A stretch of DNA of 20,900 nucleotides, taken from an uncultured Collinsella sp. (GTDB taxonomy: Bacteria; Actinomycetota; Coriobacteriia; Coriobacteriales; Coriobacteriaceae). Within the stretch, counting starts at the first letter, position 1; the number at the start of each line of letters is the position of its first letter. Positions 1 through 8,466 of this stretch are shown here, in pieces. The position numbers and the translations under genes are program-made. The stretch covers positions 1 to 20,900 of the forward strand of contig URMZ01000030.1 in assembly GCA_900549025.1 (NCBI GenBank), in the 5' to 3' direction. A model generated the notes under the pieces. It did not search any database and was not told where the DNA came from. It worked only from the letters and a program-made list of their open reading frames with translations.

Positions 1-5
1 GCCGA

Positions 6-704
6 ATGCTCGCCATCGAAATATATCGGTGGCCCACTTCAGACTGTAATGGGGTGCTCACCCGCGAGCAATTCCTCCCGCATGAGATGCGCATCGTCGC
101 TGCCCTTCGTATGCAGGGCGCAAGCGACGAGCAGGTTATTGTACGCGTAAAGAGCGAGAACCTCTTTCAATATCCCACGGAGCGCATGGTCGCCAACCGC
201 GCAACCGTGTGCCTTCGCCGCCTTGACGCCATGGTGCCCACGGACGCCGTATGCGCCGCGCGCGGCATCGACTCCAAAACCGCCGTCGAGGCTGCGTCAT
301 CCCTAACCAGGCTCATGGCATCCGGCACTCCCACGCAGGCGGACCAGGCCATCTTCTACAGCATGATCTGCCGCTACGATATCGTGCGCGAGCTCGTGCT
401 CGTCGAGGTAGGGGAGCGCCTACAAAACTTTGATTATGCCTTTACGGCGGTTGACCTCAACGCCTTTATGACACGCTTTACCACGGAGTATCCGGACGCA
501 GCCCGCTGGACTGAGGCCACGGTCAAGCGCATTAAGGGCTCGCTCCGCCAGACGCTCCGCCATGCCGGCCTTGTCGGCGAGGGCCAGGGCCCGGAGTCCG
601 AGCGCCTGTCACCACTCTTCCTCGATTCCGATGTCGAGCGAGCCTTGGTTCAGCTGGGCGAGCAGTCGCTTATCGCGGCCCTTACCGGCAGGGCGGTGAT
701 GTAG
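6..704 (+). CDS. brxA: BREX protein BrxA (DUF1819 family), start uncertain
   Basis: First gene of the type 1 BREX operon. BrxA is a small helical protein reported to bind DNA; its exact role in defence is unsettled. Seen here: the family's N-terminal pattern of a leucine-threonine turn, FLPHEM, then the NLFQYPTER motif near residues 52-60, followed by a CLRRLDAM helix; most of the rest is predicted helical. The product is 232 aa, slightly longer than the roughly 200 aa usual for the family. The ATG at 6 is only five bases from the window edge and the frame is open upstream, so the true start may lie outside and no ribosome site can be judged. The TAG stop is one base before the brxB start, so the two are almost certainly translationally coupled. 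Confidence 0.87.
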   Translation: MLAIEIYRWPTSDCNGVLTREQFLPHEMRIVAALRMQGASDEQVIVRVKSENLFQYPTERMVANRATVCLRRLDAMVPTDAVCAARGIDSKTAVEAASSLTRLMASGTPTQADQAIFYSMICRYDIVRELVLVEVGERLQNFDYAFTAVDLNAFMTRFTTEYPDAARWTEATVKRIKGSLRQTLRHAGLVGEGQGPESERLSPLFLDSDVERALVQLGEQSLIAALTGRAVM

Positions 705-705
705 C

Positions 706-1398
706 GTGGCTCCCGTCAAAAGCGCCGTCGACCCTGTTATCACCCCGGCGACCGATCTCACCACCAATATCGGCATCCATTCCCGCAAGAGCGTCGTGGC
801 GGCGCATGCCCGCTCCGAGCACGCCTGTCAGGAATTTGAGCGCCGTGCGCAGCTTCTGCGCGAGTGCCTGTGCAGCGAGGACTTTTTGGCCAACAAGGGC
901 ATAGGCAATGAGATCGGCTTCCACACTTTTTGCTATGACCCCGCGCTGGAGTTTGAGGCGCGTGCATTATTTGACACCCTTTCATGCGATGCCGAGGCCG
1001 ACAAGCTTCCGTGCACGCTCAAGGTCGTGAACCTTTACGACGCCGTGCTGGCAATTCTCGAAAAGCGCCGTGTCCTCAAGGCTATCCCGCACCAAGAGGA
1101 GCGCCGCGGTACCCAGCGCGTGCTCGAGGACGTGGCCAAGTTCGCCTCGCCCGAGAAAGTCGCCGCGTACATCCTTGAGCAGACCGAGCCGCACGCGCCT
1201 GGAGACGTCGTTCTCCTCACCGGCGCGGGCGAGGTTTTCCCGTTCTTTCGCATACACACGCTTCTCCACTGCATGCTTGCGGATTTTGATGAGGTGCCTG
1301 TGGTCGCCGCCTATCCGGGCAGTTTCAACGGCTCTTCTTTCCAGCTCTTTAACCGTCTGCCGGCCGACAACTACTACCGCGCCATCGATATCTCGTAA
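706..1398 (+). CDS. brxB: BREX protein BrxB (DUF1788 family)
   Basis: Second gene of the BREX operon; BrxB is a core protein of types 1 and related systems with no assigned enzymatic activity. Family signatures are visible: NKGIGNEIGF near residues 64-73, a YDP turn just after, the segment VVLLTGAGEVFPFFRIHTLL (about 167-186) and the terminal DNYYRAIDI. The start is GTG at 706, one base after the brxA stop, with only a weak G-rich stretch upstream, so translation probably depends on coupling with brxA. At 230 aa it is somewhat longer than usual; the surplus is an N-terminal stretch of about 40 residues before the conserved core, which could mean that the true start lies further in. A 78-base gap with a small GCAGG/CCTGC hairpin separates it from brxC. 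Confidence 0.88.
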   Translation: MAPVKSAVDPVITPATDLTTNIGIHSRKSVVAAHARSEHACQEFERRAQLLRECLCSEDFLANKGIGNEIGFHTFCYDPALEFEARALFDTLSCDAEADKLPCTLKVVNLYDAVLAILEKRRVLKAIPHQEERRGTQRVLEDVAKFASPEKVAAYILEQTEPHAPGDVVLLTGAGEVFPFFRIHTLLHCMLADFDEVPVVAAYPGSFNGSSFQLFNRLPADNYYRAIDIS

Positions 1399-1476
1399 GC
1401 ACGGCTCCCCGCAGGCAAGTCCCTGCCGCCGGTAACAACCCTTTGCCATAACGTTCCCAAACCCAAAGGAGCACCC

Positions 1477-4400
1477 ATGGACAACACGATCATTCGCGAC
1501 CTCTTTGCTAAAGACATCAACCGCTCCATCAACGGCGTGGTCAAGGTCCAGGATTCAAAAGATAGGTCCATCCGCCAGGAGCTTGACGAGTACGTGGTGA
1601 CGCGCGAGTTGCAGAGGCACTTTGCCACGTTCTTCAAGACCTACGGCGATGCTATCGATGTGCCCACCGACAAGATCGGCGTGTGGATCAGTGGTTTCTT
1701 CGGTTCCGGTAAATCGCACTTCCTCAAGATGCTGAGCTACCTGCTCGAGAATCGCAAGATCGGCGGCAAGAGCGCCATCCGCTACTTTGACGGCAAGATC
1801 ATCGACCCCATGGTCAAGGCTGCCATGGAGCGCGCCTGCTCGGTGTCCACGCAGGCCATCCTCTTTAACATCGATAGCAAGGCGGGCCAGTGGAAGCAGG
1901 GCGATACGGCTCCCACGGCGCTGCTTCGCGGCTTTGAGCGCATGTTCTATGAGGCGCGCGGCTTCTACGGCGAGGACCTAAAGCTTGCAAAGCTCGAGGA
2001 ACACATCGATTCCCTGGGCAAGACCCAGGAGTTTCGCGAGGCCTTTGAGCGCGTCAACGGCGAGTCCTGGCTCCGGACCCGCGACACCTACAGCTACTTT
2101 GAGGACGACGTCGTCGAGGTGCTGCAGAGCGTGCTCGGCATGAGCGAAAAGGCCGCATGGAACTGGCTTGAGGGTTCTACGGACGAGGTTTTGGCCCCCG
2201 ATGTCTTTGCCAAAAAGGTCAAGGACTACGTAGACGCTCAGGCAGCGGCCCACGGCGGCAACTACCGTTTGCTCTTTATGGTCGACGAGGTGGGTCAGTT
2301 TATTACAAACGACCGGGATCCAAGCCTTATGTTGAGTCTTCAGACCATCGTCGAGGAGCTGGGTGCCGCCTGCGGTGGCCGCGTGTGGGTGATGGTCACG
2401 AGCCAGGAGGCCATCGACAACCTGAGCCTGCCCGTGGGCAACGACTTTTCAAAGATCCAAGGCCGCTTCAATACCCGCCTTTCGCTCTCCAGCTCCAGCG
2501 TGGACGAGGTTATCCAGCGCCGTGTGCTCGAGAAGACCGCGCCGGCGGCCGATATGCTTGCACAGGTCTACGAGCAAGACGCCGCCGTCCTCAAAAACAA
2601 CTTTACCTTTGAGGGTGGCTCGCGCTCCGACCTTGCCGGCTTCGCCAACTCCAAGGATTTTGTGGCCAGCTACCCGTTTGTGGGTTACCAGTTTAAGCTT
2701 CTGCCCGACGTGATGACCGAGGTACGCAAGCACGGTGTTAAGGCCAAGCACATGTCCACGGGCGAGCGCTCCATGCTGAGCGCGTTTCAGGAGAGCGCTC
2801 AGGCCATCCAGCATGACCAGACTGGTGCACTCGTGCCGTTCTGGCGCTTCTTCGACACAATCTCCAAGGATTTGGAGCACGGCATCATTCAGGTCGTCGT
2901 CTGTGCGGAGCGCGCGGCTGAAAACGCAGAGGGTCTTGAGAGCTACGATGTCCGGGTGCTTAAGCTCCTGTACTTGATCCGCTACATCGGCTACGTCAAG
3001 GCCACGGTCGAGAACATCTCCATCCTTATGATCGATAGCCTGGACGTGGACAAGCGCGCCCTTAAGGACCGCGTCAAGGAATCTCTCGCCCGCTTGGAGC
3101 GCGAGAGCTACGTGGCACGCCAGGGCGATACCTATAGCTTCCTCACCGACGAGGAGCAGGAGATAGCGCAGGAGATCGCACGCACCCCGATCGACAACGC
3201 GAAGGTGATTGAGTACATCAAGAAGCGCCTGTTCGAAAGCATCTACACTGCGCGCAAACTCAACCGCGGGGCCAACGACTTTCCGTTTGACCGCTATGTG
3301 GACGGCTCAATCCACGGTACCAGCATGGGCGGCATGGAACTTTCCGTGGTGACCATGGCCAGCGATCTGGGCCGTTCGGACGATGCCGAGCTGGCATTGA
3401 AATCCGTGGATAAGGCCATCGTGGCCTTGAGCGACGAGGTGGATTATTGGGCCCCACTCGTCAACGCCGCTAAGATTCGCATGTACGCCCAGACGCGCAA
3501 TCTGCAGGAGCTACCGCCGAGTACCCGCCAGATTGTCGAGGCCAAAATGCGCGAGAAGGACTTTAACGAGAAAGAGGCTGACGCCCTTTTGGCTGAGGCG
3601 GTGCTCCATGCACGATGCGCCGTCAACGGGCGCATGATTGAGATCCGTGCTGCCAAACCCGCTCAGGTCTTTGAGCAGGTGCTGGCGCAGCTGTGCGATG
3701 TGGTCTTTGAAAAGGCCGACTATATCGGCGCGCCGGTCACGAGCGATTCCGATATTCGTTCTACTCTGGTGGGCAACGTTCAAGTGGGGCTCGCTGGCAT
3801 GGATGCAGGTAACACGCGTGCGCTCAAGGAGGTCGAGGACTACCTCAAAGTGCAGCACCAGCGCCACCTGGATACCGCTATGGGCGATATCCAGCGCCAG
3901 TACCAGCAAAGGCCCTTTGGCTGGCGCGAGGTCGACATCGCAAATGTGGTGGCGCAGCTTGTGGTGGAGCAGCGCGCGCAGGTGCTGTTTGGCGGTCAGA
4001 CGGTTCAAGCTAACGACAGCCGCATGGTGGCGCTCCTGCGCAAGGATGCCGATAAGGCCCAGGTGCGCTTGCGCATGCGCATGAGCGACCGGTTGCTACG
4101 CGCCACGGGCGAACTCATGTGTGACCTGTTTGATCTCAAGACCGTGCCCTCCAACGAGGATAAGCTCGTGGCCGAGCTCAAAGAGCGCCTTGAGGGCTTG
4201 CGCGAGGCGTGCCTCGCCATGGCACGCGACTACTACACGGGCATCAAGCCGGCCTACCCGTATCCCGGTGAGGACGAGTGCGAGAAGATGCGCTCGGAGG
4301 TGGCCGACGTCCTTAAGGACCAGAACGAGGCCGAGGCGTTCTTGACCACGTTCACCAAGCATGAGGAGCGCTTGCTCGATGCCAAGGAAGACTTTGACAA

Positions 4401-5139
4401 GGTGGTTGAGTTCTTCGAGTCCAATCAACGAACAGCGTTTGACCACGCCAGGGATTTCTTGAACCGCACCGAGGGTATCGAGTATGCCTTCGATGACATT
4501 CCCGGTGCGGTGGAGAACGTGGCAACGGTTCGTGAGATCCTCAAAGATCCCAAGCCCTACGGCCGTATTAAAGACCTGCAGCCGCTTATGGATCCCGTCG
4601 AGGATGACATGAAAAAGCTGTTGGGCATCCGCCGCAATGAGTTTTTGTGTCGCATCGAGAGCGATCTGCAAGACCTGCGGGCGCAGGCCGAGAGTCAAAA
4701 GGGCTTTGTCAATCAGGCCAAGGATGCCATAGCAGACGCCGGCACCAAATACGAGTCGTTCAAAAACCGTGCCCACAGCGCTCAAAGTCTCAACGAGCTG
4801 AGCGTTGTTGCAACTAACTGGGGCGACTGGCTCAGTGCGGCGGCCAACGAGATGTACGACGCTGTGGATGAGGCCCGCGTGCGTATGGACAACGAGCGCC
4901 GCACCACCGAGGTCATGAGTACGGGCGAGGTGGTCAAGAAGGTCTCCAACAAGGGCGCCGCATCGTCTGCTCCCGTGCCCGCGCCCAAGCCCCAGCGCAA
5001 GATCAAGACTGTGCGCCGCGCTGATCTGGCCAAGCCGAGTCGTCTCTTGTCCGCAGAGGACGTGGAGCGCTACGTGGACGACCTGCGCTCCCGCCTTATG
5101 CAGGCGCTCGCTGCAAACGACGAGATCCGTATCAACTAA
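1477..5139 (+). CDS. brxC: BREX P-loop ATPase BrxC
   Basis: Large P-loop NTPase, the BREX equivalent of PglY, thought to be the ATP-driven core that works with PglX, PglZ and BrxB. Walker A is GFFGSGKS at residues 73-80, preceded by the family pattern GVWISG and followed by HFLKMLSYLL. A Walker B is visible as LLFMVDE at 265-271, with a sensor-like VMVTSQE shortly after. The C-terminal half is long and helical, consistent with coiled-coil or scaffold function, and ends in a basic linker (alanine/proline/lysine-rich, about residues 1155-1190) and a short conserved tail. The length of 1220 aa is normal for the family. Start ATG 1477 has a strong AAAGGAG site five bases upstream. A perfect 11-bp hairpin follows before pglX. 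Confidence 0.95.
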   Translation: MDNTIIRDLFAKDINRSINGVVKVQDSKDRSIRQELDEYVVTRELQRHFATFFKTYGDAIDVPTDKIGVWISGFFGSGKSHFLKMLSYLLENRKIGGKSAIRYFDGKIIDPMVKAAMERACSVSTQAILFNIDSKAGQWKQGDTAPTALLRGFERMFYEARGFYGEDLKLAKLEEHIDSLGKTQEFREAFERVNGESWLRTRDTYSYFEDDVVEVLQSVLGMSEKAAWNWLEGSTDEVLAPDVFAKKVKDYVDAQAAAHGGNYRLLFMVDEVGQFITNDRDPSLMLSLQTIVEELGAACGGRVWVMVTSQEAIDNLSLPVGNDFSKIQGRFNTRLSLSSSSVDEVIQRRVLEKTAPAADMLAQVYEQDAAVLKNNFTFEGGSRSDLAGFANSKDFVASYPFVGYQFKLLPDVMTEVRKHGVKAKHMSTGERSMLSAFQESAQAIQHDQTGALVPFWRFFDTISKDLEHGIIQVVVCAERAAENAEGLESYDVRVLKLLYLIRYIGYVKATVENISILMIDSLDVDKRALKDRVKESLARLERESYVARQGDTYSFLTDEEQEIAQEIARTPIDNAKVIEYIKKRLFESIYTARKLNRGANDFPFDRYVDGSIHGTSMGGMELSVVTMASDLGRSDDAELALKSVDKAIVALSDEVDYWAPLVNAAKIRMYAQTRNLQELPPSTRQIVEAKMREKDFNEKEADALLAEAVLHARCAVNGRMIEIRAAKPAQVFEQVLAQLCDVVFEKADYIGAPVTSDSDIRSTLVGNVQVGLAGMDAGNTRALKEVEDYLKVQHQRHLDTAMGDIQRQYQQRPFGWREVDIANVVAQLVVEQRAQVLFGGQTVQANDSRMVALLRKDADKAQVRLRMRMSDRLLRATGELMCDLFDLKTVPSNEDKLVAELKERLEGLREACLAMARDYYTGIKPAYPYPGEDECEKMRSEVADVLKDQNEAEAFLTTFTKHEERLLDAKEDFDKVVEFFESNQRTAFDHARDFLNRTEGIEYAFDDIPGAVENVATVREILKDPKPYGRIKDLQPLMDPVEDDMKKLLGIRRNEFLCRIESDLQDLRAQAESQKGFVNQAKDAIADAGTKYESFKNRAHSAQSLNELSVVATNWGDWLSAAANEMYDAVDEARVRMDNERRTTEVMSTGEVVKKVSNKGAASSAPVPAPKPQRKIKTVRRADLAKPSRLLSAEDVERYVDDLRSRLMQALAANDEIRIN

Positions 5140-5147
5140 CCCGCGGA

Positions 5148-5177
5148 GCCACCGGTGCCAAAGCGCGCACCGGTGGC
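5148..5177 (+). terminator. Perfect 11-bp hairpin between brxC and pglX
   Basis: Left arm GCCACCGGTGC (5148-5158) and right arm GCACCGGTGGC (5167-5177) pair perfectly around the loop CAAAGCGC. No T-run follows, so it is not a textbook intrinsic terminator. It could be an attenuator, an RNA processing or stability element, or a leaky terminator that sets the level of pglX relative to brxABC. It lies 11 bases upstream of the pglX ribosome site. The structure is seen; the role is inferred. Confidence 0.5.
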
Positions 5178-5205
5178 TTATGGCGTTTAGAAAGGCTCAT
5201 CAACC

Positions 5206-7698
5206 ATGAACGATTCTGCTCTTAAGAGCTTCTGCACCTGGGCCCGTACGGAGCTCATCAAAGGCGTGGAGGCGCAGATGGTGCGCTACGGCATCACCGA
5301 ACCTGCACCCGCGCCCGTTGGGTCCGAGACCGTCAGCGGCCTGCCCCTAAGTCCGGCTGAGATTGAGCAACGCGACGAACTGCTGCGCATGCAGGCAGAG
5401 GTGGGTCACGAGGCGCTGCGCGACCGTGCGGCCTACACCTGGTTCAACCGCATCGTGGCCATTCGCTTCATGGATGCACGCGGATGGCTTCCCAGCCGTA
5501 TGCGCATGCTAAGTCGTGCGGACGGCAGCCATGGCAGCGAGGCCGTGGAGAACGCTCTGGACGTGGAAATAACGACGGCCGATACCGATCGCATAGCCGA
5601 GCTCAAGATGGCGGGCTTGGATGAACCGTTGTGGCGCTACCTGTTTGTTGCCCAGTGCGAGGAGCTTGCCGATTGCCTGCCGGGCGTCTTTGAACGCGTG
5701 GGCGGAGCCATGGAGCTGCTGTTGCCCCAGGGCCTCATGATGGCTGACAGTGTGGTGGGCAAACTCAATGCCGTCCTCACTGACGAGGACTGGCGCGAGG
5801 GCGTGACCGTTCTGGGCTGGATGTATCAGTACTACAATGCCGACGTTAAAGACGAGTTCTTCAAGTCCAAGCGCAAGGCAGCGGCGGCGGACATCGCGCC
5901 CGCCACGCAGCTCTTCACCCCTGAGTGGATCGTGCGCTATATGGTCGAGAACTCGCTCGGCCGTCTGTGGATGCTCAACAATCCAGGGAGTTCGCTACGC
6001 GAGCGCATGGAGTATTACATCGAGCCCGATACTGAGCACGAGGACTTCATCCGCATTTCGAGTCCCGAGGAGATAATCCTCTGCGACCCCGCATGCGGCT
6101 CGGGCCATATTTTGGTCTATGCGTTTGAGCTGCTCTTCCATATGTACGAGGAGCGCGGCTATCGTGAGCGCGAGATTCCCGAGCTCATTCTTACTAAAAA
6201 CCTTGCAGGTATGGAAATCGATTCCCGCGCGGCACAGATCGCGGAGCTGGCGCTTGCCATGTGCGCCCGCGAGCACGACCGTCGCTTCTTTAGGCGTGGC
6301 GTTCGCGCCGACGTTACCGTGCTCTCGAGCATCCCGCTAGGGGAGGACGAGCTGCCGGGTAACAAGAAGCTCGCCGAGGAGCTGAGTCATTTGGGCGAGA
6401 TCGGTTCGCTGCTCAATCCCTCAGAGGACGAGATCGACGAGCTCAAGGCTGCCGCCGCGAGTTGTTCCAATGACCTTTTTGCCGCTACGGCCAAAACTAA
6501 GCTCGAAAGCGCCGTCGCCATTTGCGAGAAACTGTCCCGTCGTTTTATCTGCGTCGTGGCGAATCCTCCGTATATGGGCAGCAGCAGCTTTAACCCCTTC
6601 ACGAGCAAGTGGGTCAAGAAGAACTACCCCGACGTGAAGAGTGACCTCTGCACGTGCTTTATCGAGCGCGGTTTTAACCTTGTCGAGGATAAGGGCTACG
6701 CCGCAATGGTTACCATGCAGAGTTGGATGTTCCTGGGCAGCTTTGAGAAGATGCGCGCCAAGGTTATCGACAACAAAACAATCGTTTCCATGGCCCATCT
6801 GGGACCTCGCGCGTTTGATGCTATCGGCGGCGAGGTCGTCAACGTTACAGCTGACGTGATCTACAACCAGCATTCGGACGCCGAGGGCGCCTATGTGCGC
6901 CTTGTTGATATCAACGGCTCTGAGGCCAAGAGGCTCAAACTGGTCGAGGCCATCCAAAACCCCGATTGCGGCTGGTTCTACCGCCGCGACGCCGAGACCT
7001 TTAAACAGATCCCGGGCACCCCCATCGCCTACTGGGCCAGCGATGGTTTAATCAATGCCTTTTCAACGCGCGATGGTCTTCGCAGCTATGCGCGTCCCAC
7101 CGCGGGTATTCGAACGGGGGATAACGACCGCTTTCTCCGATTTGCGTGGGAGGTGTCCTTCGCAAAAATTGGAACACATCTTCATGATCGCATTCAGGCA
7201 AAAGAGTCGGGATGTAAATGGTTCCCCGCAAATAAGGGCGGATTATATCGAAAATGGTTTGGGAACCTTGACTACGTTATTAACTGGGGGAACGACGGTG
7301 AGGTGCTTTCTTCATTCCCTGGATGCGATAACGCTGGCGTTAAGTTCTTTTTCAGAGCTGGCGTAACATGGGGAACCATATCGTCCGGCTCTCTTTCGGT
7401 AAGGTATTGCGATCCCGGGGTTATTTCGGAGCACTGTGGCTCAATGTGCTTCTCTGAGTCCAATGATGTTCTTCTTTGCATCGCTGGTCTTTTAAATTCC
7501 TCGGTATCTGATGCTTTTCACCAGTTCCTTTCTCCTACCCTTGCTTTCCGAGAGGCGGCTATCGGAAACACCCCTCTCGATGAGCGCGGAATTTGTCCGG
7601 AGGTCTCCACAACAGTGAATCAGTGCATCAAGGAATCGAAAAACGATTGGGACTCGTTTGAAACCTCCTGGGATTTCAAACGCCATCCGTTGGTGTAG
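5206..7698 (+). CDS. pglX: PglX N-terminal part: adenine-specific DNA methyltransferase with recognition region (split gene)
   Basis: SAM-dependent N6-adenine methyltransferase that marks host DNA in BREX. Motif I is DPACGSGH at residues 294-301 and the catalytic motif IV is NPPY at 453-456, with a helical N-terminal region before them and a probable target-recognition region after about residue 640. It is 830 aa, whereas intact type 1 PglX proteins are about 1150-1250 aa. The protein stops right after DWDSFETSWDFKRHPLV (814-830), a conserved family segment that in intact homologs continues into a C-terminal domain; that domain is encoded separately at 8467-9435. From about 7141 to the stop, sampled lines drop to 40-53% G+C against about 63% just before. 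Start ATG 5206 has AGAAAGG at 5189-5195. A two-subunit functional enzyme or a disrupted one are both possible. Confidence 0.93.
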   Translation: MNDSALKSFCTWARTELIKGVEAQMVRYGITEPAPAPVGSETVSGLPLSPAEIEQRDELLRMQAEVGHEALRDRAAYTWFNRIVAIRFMDARGWLPSRMRMLSRADGSHGSEAVENALDVEITTADTDRIAELKMAGLDEPLWRYLFVAQCEELADCLPGVFERVGGAMELLLPQGLMMADSVVGKLNAVLTDEDWREGVTVLGWMYQYYNADVKDEFFKSKRKAAAADIAPATQLFTPEWIVRYMVENSLGRLWMLNNPGSSLRERMEYYIEPDTEHEDFIRISSPEEIILCDPACGSGHILVYAFELLFHMYEERGYREREIPELILTKNLAGMEIDSRAAQIAELALAMCAREHDRRFFRRGVRADVTVLSSIPLGEDELPGNKKLAEELSHLGEIGSLLNPSEDEIDELKAAAASCSNDLFAATAKTKLESAVAICEKLSRRFICVVANPPYMGSSSFNPFTSKWVKKNYPDVKSDLCTCFIERGFNLVEDKGYAAMVTMQSWMFLGSFEKMRAKVIDNKTIVSMAHLGPRAFDAIGGEVVNVTADVIYNQHSDAEGAYVRLVDINGSEAKRLKLVEAIQNPDCGWFYRRDAETFKQIPGTPIAYWASDGLINAFSTRDGLRSYARPTAGIRTGDNDRFLRFAWEVSFAKIGTHLHDRIQAKESGCKWFPANKGGLYRKWFGNLDYVINWGNDGEVLSSFPGCDNAGVKFFFRAGVTWGTISSGSLSVRYCDPGVISEHCGSMCFSESNDVLLCIAGLLNSSVSDAFHQFLSPTLAFREAAIGNTPLDERGICPEVSTTVNQCIKESKNDWDSFETSWDFKRHPLV

Positions 7699-8466
7699 GT
7701 GGCAAATGTCTACGGATCGGTTTAATAGGCTTAAAGACAATTTGTCTCGAGTTGACAGCCTTCTCGCTCTTTATGAAATTTTACAAAAGGAAGAAGCCAG
7801 ACGTCTGGTTAGCAGCAAGCAAGATGCACGTTCTGCTGACATATTGAGAGCTGCCGTTGTTCTACTTCACGGATCTCAGGAAGATTATGTTCGGGGGATG
7901 CTATCCGATTGGTTGTTCGATAGGGCGGATTCAAAAGAACTCGAAGGCATTTCGTTGCCTGGTTATGCTCAAAAGAGAGCTCAGAAATTTACGCTTAGGG
8001 ATTTGGCTCAATATAAGAATGAACAGGTTTCAGATTTGATTCAATCGTCAATCGAGTCACAGCTTTCATTGGTCTCTTTTAACCAATACTCGGAGATATG
8101 CAGCTGGCTTTCCAAAATCGGGATTTCGCTAACTCAGTTTAAGAATCAATCATTAATTGAGAACCTGATTAAGCGTCGACACAAAATAGTTCATGAAGTC
8201 GATTTAAACAAGAAGTCTGGTAAGACCGAGAGCATTAAGGCTAGTACGGTCAGATCGTGGCGAGAAGCGGTTGAGAACATGCTTCGAATTGTAGATGAAC
8301 AAATTGAGGGATGGGACGCTTCGTGATGCGCGCCCTGAGTTCGTTTGTTTTTATCACAAGAGAGAGGCGCGTAATACGCGATTTATTCGGCTTCTATCTG
8401 CAATCAAGGCTTCAATTCGTTGCCTCTTGAGTGCGGTTTTCGGGTCAACATTAGAGAAGGACTGCC
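7141..8466. other. A+T-rich island: PglX recognition region, HEPN gene and spacer
   Basis: Hand counts of sampled 60-base lines give about 63% G+C at 7081-7140, then 47% (7141), 50% (7321), 40% (7441), 53% (7561), 43% (7621), 40% (7741), 38% (8161), 42% (8341) and 47% (8401), returning to 55% at 8521 and 63% at 8581. The island covers the last 185 or so codons of the pglX 5' part, the whole HEPN gene and the 140-base spacer after it. Both edges fall close to conserved PglX domains, as expected if the cassette was exchanged by homologous recombination in the conserved flanks. No integrase, IS end or flanking direct repeat was found. Confidence 0.7.
7706..8326 (+). CDS. HEPN-superfamily protein inserted in pglX (probable RNase/toxin)
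   Basis: Small, mostly helical 206-aa protein. An N-terminal helical pair leads into ILRAAVVLLHGSQEDYVR (46-63), which resembles the first core helix of RiboL-PSP-type HEPN domains, with E59 in the usual acidic position. Near the C-terminus R158-H-K-I-V-H163 fits the R-x4-H catalytic pattern of HEPN ribonucleases. HEPN proteins in defence loci commonly cleave RNA; activity here is inferred. I chose ATG 7706, which has AGGTGG just upstream and starts 7 bases after the pglX stop; an upstream in-frame TTG at 7658 would overlap pglX by 41 bases. Codons are A+T-rich, unlike the flanking BREX genes, indicating separate origin. It lies between the two halves of PglX and is probably co-transcribed with them. 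No partner antitoxin gene is seen, so PglX or BREX activity may restrain it. Confidence 0.7.
   Translation: MSTDRFNRLKDNLSRVDSLLALYEILQKEEARRLVSSKQDARSADILRAAVVLLHGSQEDYVRGMLSDWLFDRADSKELEGISLPGYAQKRAQKFTLRDLAQYKNEQVSDLIQSSIESQLSLVSFNQYSEICSWLSKIGISLTQFKNQSLIENLIKRRHKIVHEVDLNKKSGKTESIKASTVRSWREAVENMLRIVDEQIEGWDAS

Noticed and set aside
1399..1476. Small GCAGG/CCTGC hairpin between brxB and brxC as a terminator
   Set aside because: Only five pairs with no T-run; expected by chance at this G+C level.
7658..7705. Upstream TTG start for the HEPN gene, overlapping pglX
   Set aside because: ATG 7706 has an adjacent AGGTGG; the extra residues come from antisense-free overlap with conserved PglX codons in another frame and look unlike the rest of the protein.
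8326..8430. 34-codon ORF after the HEPN gene
   Set aside because: Too short and without any recognisable pattern; kept only as a point to check in the spacer finding.
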